From contig JASLAI010000308.1 of NCBI GenBank assembly GCA_030147225.1, positions 1 through 9,409 on the forward strand: a DNA stretch of 9,409 bases, in the 5' to 3' direction. The translations under genes were made by a program, and so were the position numbers. Numbering within the stretch: the stretch's first letter is position 1; the number at the start of each line of letters is the position of its first letter. The DNA comes from Planococcus sp. (in: firmicutes) (GTDB lineage Bacteria > Bacillota > Bacilli > Bacillales_A > Planococcaceae). Shown piece by piece: positions 4,724 to 9,409 of the stretch. The notes under the pieces are model-generated. The model saw only the letters and a program-made list of their open reading frames with translations, ran no database searches and was not told where the DNA came from.

Positions 4724-7700
4724 ACAAGAACAAATCAAGAAAGTGCTGGTTATCGGATCAGGTGCCATCGTCATCGGCCAGGCCGCTGAGTTCGATTATT
4801 CCGGCACACAGGCATGTGTAGCTTTAAAAGAAGAAGGCATCCATGTAGTCCTAATCAACAATAATCCGGCCACCATCATGACGGATAAATCGGTTTCCGA
4901 TCAAGTATATTTTGAACCAATGACCTTGGAAAGCGTCGTCGCGATTATTGAAAAAGAGCGCCCAGACGGTTTATTGGCAACCGTCGGCGGACAAACCGGC
5001 TTGAACCTGGCGATGTCGCTGTATGATTCCGGTATCCTAAAGCAATATGGTGTCACTTTGCTCGGCACGGATATGAAAGCCATTAAACAAGCGGAAGATC
5101 GTGAGCAGTTCCGTTCCTTAATGAATCAGCTAAATGAACCTGTTCCCGACAGTGACATCATCTATTCGATTGAAGGGGCTTTAGCATTTGCCGCTGCAGC
5201 AGGTTATCCTCTCATCGTGCGCCCTGCCTATACGCTTGGCGGCTTTGGCGGCGGAATTGCAGAAGATGAAAAGACCTACATCAAGCTGGTGAAACAAGGG
5301 TTAAGCGCCAGCCCCATCAAGCAATGCCTAGTAGAAATCAGCATTGCAGGTTATAAGGAGGTCGAATACGAAGTGATGCGCGATGCAGACGGAACGTGCA
5401 TCACCATCTGCAATATGGAAAATCTCGATCCAGTGGGCGTGCATACAGGCGATTCTATCGTTGTAGCGCCCAGCCAGACCTTGAACGACAAAGATTTCCA
5501 TATGCTGCGCAGCTCTTCGATCAATATCATCGAAGCACTTGGCATTATCGGCGCATGCAATGTGCAGTTCGCTCTCCATCCGGAAACTTCAGATTATTAT
5601 TTAATCGAAGTCAATCCGCGCGTCAGTCGGTCTTCAGCACTGGCTTCAAAAGCGACCGGCTATCCTATCGCCAAGATTGCCGCGAAATTAGCGATCGGCT
5701 ATAAATTGGCTGAATTGAAAAATCCAGTGACTGGCACTACATTCGCGAGCTTTGAACCAGCTTTGGACTACGTAGCTGTAAAAATTCCACGCTGGCCATT
5801 CGATCAATTTCCTCAGGCTGAGCGTAAACTCGGCACACAGATGAAAGCGACTGGCGAAGTGATGGCGATTGAACGGCGCATGGAAGCTGCGCTGCAAAAA
5901 GCGATTCGCTCACTTGAATTGCCAATTGACGGCTTCCGTTTGGCAACACTTGCCGATTTTTCCACAGAAGATTTATGCCAATTGGCTATCGAAGCCGATG
6001 ACCGCCGGTTGTTTGTTCTTTTCGAGTTGCTGATCCGCGGCAAGAGCATAGAGTTTCTTCATAGCATTACGGGCATTACCCCTTACTTTTTATCAATCAT
6101 GGCCAATATCGTTAGTGAATGGCAGGAACTTCAGCAGATGGACTGGAACAGCATGACCCGCTCCCGTTTGCTACAGGCTAAGACGCTTGGCTTCAGCGAT
6201 CAGCAATTGGCCGACTTGTGGAATGTCTCTTGTCCAGAAATTTGGGGTCAACGCCGAATCTGGCAAGTGACTCCCGCATATCGCATGATCGATACGTGTG
6301 CTGCGGAATTCCGTTCCGATACAAACTACTTTTATTCCACATGGCAAGGTTCTTCTGATGTCACCCGTTCCCACCACAGTAAAAAAGTAGCCGTTGTTGG
6401 ATCGGGCCCGATCCGGATCGGACAGGGCATCGAGTTTGACTATTGCTGCGTGCACAGCGTCATGGCTGCACAGAAACTGGGCTATGAAGCGATTATGATC
6501 AACAACAACCCGGAAACAGTCAGCACCGATTATGAAGTAGCAGACGCTTTGTATTTCGAGCCGATGACACCTGAAGATATTCTCAATGTCCTTGATTTTG
6601 AAGGCATTAACCAGGTCATTCTGCAGTTTGGCGGACAAACCTCGCTGAATGTGGCAGCTGCGCTGCAGGAAGCTGGAATTACGGTACTTGGATCGTCAGT
6701 GGATCTGCTGGATCAAATGGAAGACCGTGACCGCTTTTATGCGTTTTTGGAATCGATCGGCTTGCCGACCATACCGGGCAAAACAGCGCTGGAAGCTTCA
6801 GCTGTCATCCCGGCAGCCCGTTCGCTCGGCTTTCCGGTGCTCTTGCGACCGTCTTATGTCATCGGCGGACGCGGCATGATCGTTTTGCATAATGAAGAGG
6901 AGCTTAGCAATTGGCTGAAACAAACGACCATGGAGTTTCCTGTACTGGTCGATCACTTTGTCACCGGTAAGGAAGTCGAAGCAGATATTTTAACCGATGG
7001 CGAAAACGTTTGGGTCTCTGCTATTTTTGAACACGTGGAAGGAACTGGCGTCCACTCTGGCGACAGCATTTCCATCACACCCCCGGTTTCATTATCGGAA
7101 CAAGCTCTGCAGGAACTTTCCAAAACTGCCAAGCATATTGCCAGAAACATGGATTATACCGGCTTATTTAATATCCAGTTTGTCTACGAAGGTGATCAAT
7201 TATTCGTTATGGAAATCAACCCTCGGGCTTCACGAACAGCTCCAATCAGCTCAAAAGTGACCAATGTGCCGCTCGTGCAGCACGCAACGTCTTTATTGTT
7301 GGGAGTGCCTTTCGAAGAACTTGCTATTGAAGAGAGCTATAACGGACAGCCCGAGTATACAGTGAAAGCACCGGTCTTCTCTCATATTAAATTACCTGGT
7401 CTATCTCCTGTCCTGTCTCCTGAAATGATGTCGACAGGTGAAGTAATCGGCTCAAGTCCAGACCTCGATACCGCATTAGCGAAAGCTCTCAGTGGTGCAT
7501 CTGTTCAATTGGCCAATTTAGCTGAAGGCGGCACTTTGTTCGTCGAGGAAAGGTCAATAAGCCAGGTGGACAGTGCTTCATGGGAAGCACTTGGCTGCAG
7601 CATTGTCACCGAGACCCTTCTTCCTTTTGAGGAATGGCTGAAAACGGAAGATAAAAAAGCATATATCGACTTTGCCCCTGACCCGGAAAGCACCAACGCG

Positions 7701-7814
7701 AAGCAAGCTGCCATTCACCGTCTTCATGTCTGGACACGTCCTGAAACAGCAGCTGCTTTCAACGGAACGTATTCATCCATTACCGCATTAGCGAAAGGAG
7801 TGCTTGCAAAATGA
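4716..7814 (+). CDS. carB: Carbamoyl-phosphate synthase large subunit (arginine-type)
   Basis: CarB uses ammonia from CarA, bicarbonate and two ATP to make carbamoyl phosphate. The 1032-residue protein shows the expected internal duplication. The carboxyphosphate half begins with GSGAIVIGQAAEFDYSG (14-30), with RPAYTLGGFGGG at 169-180 and EVNPRVSR at 298-305. A middle oligomerisation region covers about 400-550. The carbamoyl-phosphate half begins with GSGPIRIGQGIEFDY (562-576), with RPSYVIGGRG at 711-720 and EINPRASR at 833-840. After MSTGEV (905-910) only about 122 residues remain. They lack a clear match to the usual MGS-like allosteric domain. The length is close to the arginine-specific B. 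subtilis CarB (about 1030) and shorter than PyrAB or E. coli CarB (about 1070). AAGGAG at 4701-4706 serves the ATG inside the carA end. It shares ATGA with argF. Confidence 0.96.
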   Translation: MPKQEQIKKVLVIGSGAIVIGQAAEFDYSGTQACVALKEEGIHVVLINNNPATIMTDKSVSDQVYFEPMTLESVVAIIEKERPDGLLATVGGQTGLNLAMSLYDSGILKQYGVTLLGTDMKAIKQAEDREQFRSLMNQLNEPVPDSDIIYSIEGALAFAAAAGYPLIVRPAYTLGGFGGGIAEDEKTYIKLVKQGLSASPIKQCLVEISIAGYKEVEYEVMRDADGTCITICNMENLDPVGVHTGDSIVVAPSQTLNDKDFHMLRSSSINIIEALGIIGACNVQFALHPETSDYYLIEVNPRVSRSSALASKATGYPIAKIAAKLAIGYKLAELKNPVTGTTFASFEPALDYVAVKIPRWPFDQFPQAERKLGTQMKATGEVMAIERRMEAALQKAIRSLELPIDGFRLATLADFSTEDLCQLAIEADDRRLFVLFELLIRGKSIEFLHSITGITPYFLSIMANIVSEWQELQQMDWNSMTRSRLLQAKTLGFSDQQLADLWNVSCPEIWGQRRIWQVTPAYRMIDTCAAEFRSDTNYFYSTWQGSSDVTRSHHSKKVAVVGSGPIRIGQGIEFDYCCVHSVMAAQKLGYEAIMINNNPETVSTDYEVADALYFEPMTPEDILNVLDFEGINQVILQFGGQTSLNVAAALQEAGITVLGSSVDLLDQMEDRDRFYAFLESIGLPTIPGKTALEASAVIPAARSLGFPVLLRPSYVIGGRGMIVLHNEEELSNWLKQTTMEFPVLVDHFVTGKEVEADILTDGENVWVSAIFEHVEGTGVHSGDSISITPPVSLSEQALQELSKTAKHIARNMDYTGLFNIQFVYEGDQLFVMEINPRASRTAPISSKVTNVPLVQHATSLLLGVPFEELAIEESYNGQPEYTVKAPVFSHIKLPGLSPVLSPEMMSTGEVIGSSPDLDTALAKALSGASVQLANLAEGGTLFVEERSISQVDSASWEALGCSIVTETLLPFEEWLKTEDKKAYIDFAPDPESTNAKQAAIHRLHVWTRPETAAAFNGTYSSITALAKGVLAK

Positions 7815-8764
7815 CAATGGCAATCCCGTTTGCCCCATCGATTATCCAGGAAGATTTTCTGTCCTTGAAAGATTACAGTACAGACGAAATTATGGATTTG
7901 CTGAACCTGGCGATTGAACTAAAAAAACCTGAGAACAAGTACTTGCCGCTTTTAAAAGGCAAAGTGCTCGGTATGATGTTCGAAAAAGCATCTACCCGTA
8001 CACGCGTTTCATTTGAGGCTGGAATGCTTCAACTCGGCGGCAACGCCATGTTTCTGAGTTCGCAGGACACGCAAGTCGGAAGAGGCGAAACCATTGCCGA
8101 TACCGGTCGCGTCCTGTCGGGTTACCTCGATGGATTGATGATTCGCACGTTCCATCAATCCACCGTTGAAGAATTGGCAGCTTTTAGCTCGATTCCTGTC
8201 ATCAATGGATTGACAGATGACTATCACCCTTGCCAGGTGCTGGCGGATCTGATGACCATCCTTGAGCATTTCGGCACTTTGAAAGGCAAGAAAATGGCCT
8301 ATATCGGAGACGGCAATAATATGGCTAACTCCTTGATGATCGGTGCCGCTAAAGTCGGCATGGACATCAGCATCGCTTCGCCTGCCGCCTATGCTCCCAC
8401 TGAAGAAATGGTAGCCTTGGCAAAAGATATCGCCCAATACACCGGGTCGACCATCGTCATTACCGACAGCCCCGAACAAGCAGTTGCGGGAAGCGATATC
8501 GTCTATACGGATGTCTGGGCCAGTATGGGCCAAGAACAGGAAACCATCGAACGCTTGGAACATTTCCAGGGCTTCCAGGTAAATGAGGAACTCGTCAAGC
8601 ATGCCAATGAGGATTATATCTTCATGCATTGCCTTCCTGCACATCGCGAAGAAGAAGTAACGACCGGAATTTTGGAAGGACCGCATTCGGTAATTTTCCA
8701 GGAAGCTGAAAACCGTCTGCACGCACAAAAAGCGGTACTCGTTGCATTAATGGCTGATAAATAA
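7811..8764 (+). CDS. argF: Ornithine carbamoyltransferase (anabolic)
   Basis: ArgF transfers the carbamoyl group from carbamoyl phosphate to L-ornithine, giving citrulline. It directly consumes the product of the two genes before it. The 317-residue protein has the carbamoyl-phosphate motif STRTR at 61-65 and HPCQ at 139-142. The ornithine-binding Asp234 and SMG loop are at 234-240, and HCLPAH with Cys274 is at 273-278. The length matches B. subtilis ArgF (319). The ATG at 7811 overlaps the carB stop in ATGA, with AAAGGAG (7794-7800) ten bases upstream. A second in-frame ATG two codons on is less well spaced. Its place in an operon with carAB, with no arginine deiminase genes nearby, favours the biosynthetic role over the catabolic one (ArcB). 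Confidence 0.95.
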   Translation: MTMAIPFAPSIIQEDFLSLKDYSTDEIMDLLNLAIELKKPENKYLPLLKGKVLGMMFEKASTRTRVSFEAGMLQLGGNAMFLSSQDTQVGRGETIADTGRVLSGYLDGLMIRTFHQSTVEELAAFSSIPVINGLTDDYHPCQVLADLMTILEHFGTLKGKKMAYIGDGNNMANSLMIGAAKVGMDISIASPAAYAPTEEMVALAKDIAQYTGSTIVITDSPEQAVAGSDIVYTDVWASMGQEQETIERLEHFQGFQVNEELVKHANEDYIFMHCLPAHREEEVTTGILEGPHSVIFQEAENRLHAQKAVLVALMADK

Positions 8765-8767
8765 ATA

Positions 8768-8806
8768 AAAAATGCCTGAGGAATCCAAAATTCCTCAGGC
8801 ATTTTT
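8768..8806. terminator. Bidirectional terminator between argF and the VanY gene
   Basis: AAAAATGCCTGAGGAAT (8768-8784) is perfectly complementary to 8790-8806, giving a 17-bp stem around a CCAAA loop. The ends supply a T-run on both strands. The hairpin starts three bases after the argF stop and ends three bases before the stop of the convergent gene, so it serves both. Confidence 0.93.
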
Positions 8807-8809
8807 CTA

Positions 8810-9409
8810 TTACTTGCTGCTGATCTTCAAGTACTCCTCAAGCGTCTTGCCGCTGTTTTTCACTTTTCCTGCTAACTCAGAGCCCAGGTAACGGTAATGC
8901 CACGGTTCATACATATAGCCTGTGACTTTTTCTTTACCTTTCGGATAACGGAGAATAAAGCCATAGTCATGAGCGTTTTCCGCGAGCCATTTACCTTCTT
9001 TTGTAGCGGCGAACGATTCTGTCAGCCATTTGGATTGATCACTTCCTCCAAAATCAAATGCCAGGCCGGTTTGGTGTTCGCTATGTCCAGGTTTTGCGCT
9101 AAAGCGATTGGCTTCTGTTGCACCGTGTTTGTTGACATAGCTCGTATACAGTTCTTTCTGGCGAGTATAGGAACGGAAAGTACTGAAAGCAGTCAGCTGG
9201 ACCCCTTGCTTTTTTGCCTCAGCAGCCATTGCGTTCGCTGCTGTTTGCGCCAGCTTGCTGACACCCGGATTGTAGTTTGATGGCAGGCTGTGTTTTTTAT
9301 TGACAATCAACACGCCTTCCACATAAGTGCCCGGTGTCTGAGCAGAAGGTGCAGGGTAAGCAGCTTTTTGTCCTGCTGTTTCTTTGATCAAGTAAGCTGA
9401 ATTTACCCA
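8810..9409 (-). CDS. VanY-type D-alanyl-D-alanine carboxypeptidase, 5' end missing
   Basis: This partial zinc D,D-carboxypeptidase (peptidase family M15B) would remove the terminal D-Ala of cell-wall peptides outside the cell. The frame is open to the right edge, so 199 C-terminal residues are visible. The M15 metal-site motif SEHQTGLAFD holds His112 and Asp119. EPWHYRYLG holds the catalytic Glu168 and zinc-binding His171 (counting from the first visible residue). The S-FRSY substrate-site motif lies at about 76-80. Residues about 8-28 form a Pro/Ala-rich linker. The first seven residues, WVNSAYL, resemble the final strand of a bacterial SH3 (SH3b) domain, which suggests a wall-binding domain upstream. 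A TTG at 9389-9391 is not taken as the start, because it lies inside that motif. No vancomycin-resistance partners are nearby, so a role in ordinary wall remodelling is more likely. Confidence 0.88.
   Translation of the reverse strand, partial: WVNSAYLIKETAGQKAAYPAPSAQTPGTYVEGVLIVNKKHSLPSNYNPGVSKLAQTAANAMAAEAKKQGVQLTAFSTFRSYTRQKELYTSYVNKHGATEANRFSAKPGHSEHQTGLAFDFGGSDQSKWLTESFAATKEGKWLAENAHDYGFILRYPKGKEKVTGYMYEPWHYRYLGSELAGKVKNSGKTLEEYLKISSK

Noticed and set aside
6171..6638. 155-codon open frame antisense to carB
   Set aside because: It is fully within carB across the conserved start of the second ATP-grasp half, and no family is recognisable. It is best explained as a codon-bias shadow.
8009..8728. 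239-codon open frame antisense to argF
   Set aside because: It lies wholly inside argF, which has all its catalytic motifs. Its translation shows no recognisable domain and it has no convincing ribosome-binding site. Long antisense frames are common opposite conserved genes of this codon bias.
8810..9409. A vancomycin-resistance gene cluster
   Set aside because: Only a VanY-family carboxypeptidase is visible. No vanHAX-like ligase, dehydrogenase or VanRS pair is present, and such carboxypeptidases are common housekeeping wall enzymes.
1..9409. Mobile elements, phage genes, CRISPR arrays or toxin-antitoxin pairs
   Set aside because: I saw no transposase or integrase frame, no regularly spaced direct repeats and no terminal inverted repeats with target duplications. 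All longer conserved frames are accounted for by core metabolism, division and RNA genes.

Overview
The window is a chromosomal segment from a low-to-moderate GC member of the Firmicutes (Bacillota). The gene order divIC - yabR - tRNA-Met - tilS - hpt follows the conserved Bacillus core locus beside ftsH. The proteins read as Bacillales orthologues but are not Bacillus itself. My best guess is a Planococcaceae/Caryophanaceae lineage such as Planococcus, an inference from protein resemblance and from the absence of sporulation genes that I could not check by search.

Layout, left to right. Hypoxanthine phosphoribosyltransferase (hpt, minus, 46-597) and tRNA-Ile lysidine synthetase (tilS, minus, 630-2021) form a tight two-gene unit heading toward the left edge, where ftsH would be expected. 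Head-to-head with tilS is a complete elongator tRNA-Met (plus, 2149-2222) with its own consensus promoter and terminator. A second hairpin at 2324-2354 closes the S1-domain gene yabR (minus, 2414-2833). Upstream of yabR is the divisome gene divIC (minus, 2950-3372). The divIC terminator and the yabR promoter share the same few dozen bases.

A 280-base AT-rich gap (3373-3652) then separates divIC from a divergent arginine-biosynthesis operon, carA-carB-argF (plus, 3653-8764). The operon has a near-consensus promoter, two ARG-box-like sequences and an inverted repeat at the predicted transcription start. CarA and CarB make carbamoyl phosphate from glutamine, bicarbonate and ATP, and ArgF transfers it to ornithine to give citrulline. 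All three genes overlap, which suggests coupled translation. CarB lacks a recognisable intact C-terminal allosteric domain, and the leader shows no PyrR-type structure, so this is read as the arginine-specific enzyme. A 17-bp perfect bidirectional terminator separates argF from a convergent VanY-type D,D-carboxypeptidase (minus, 8810 to the right edge, 5' end missing). The first visible residues of that gene look like the end of an SH3-like domain.

The genes are mostly housekeeping and I see no mobile element, CRISPR array, defence system or clearly novel system. The most informative features are contextual. The sporulation genes that flank this core locus in Bacillus subtilis (spoIIE on one side; yabP and yabQ on the other) are absent from it, and carAB-argF sits where the second set would be. 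The compact overlapping regulatory sites and two GTG-free inverted repeats in short intergenic gaps are the other points of interest.
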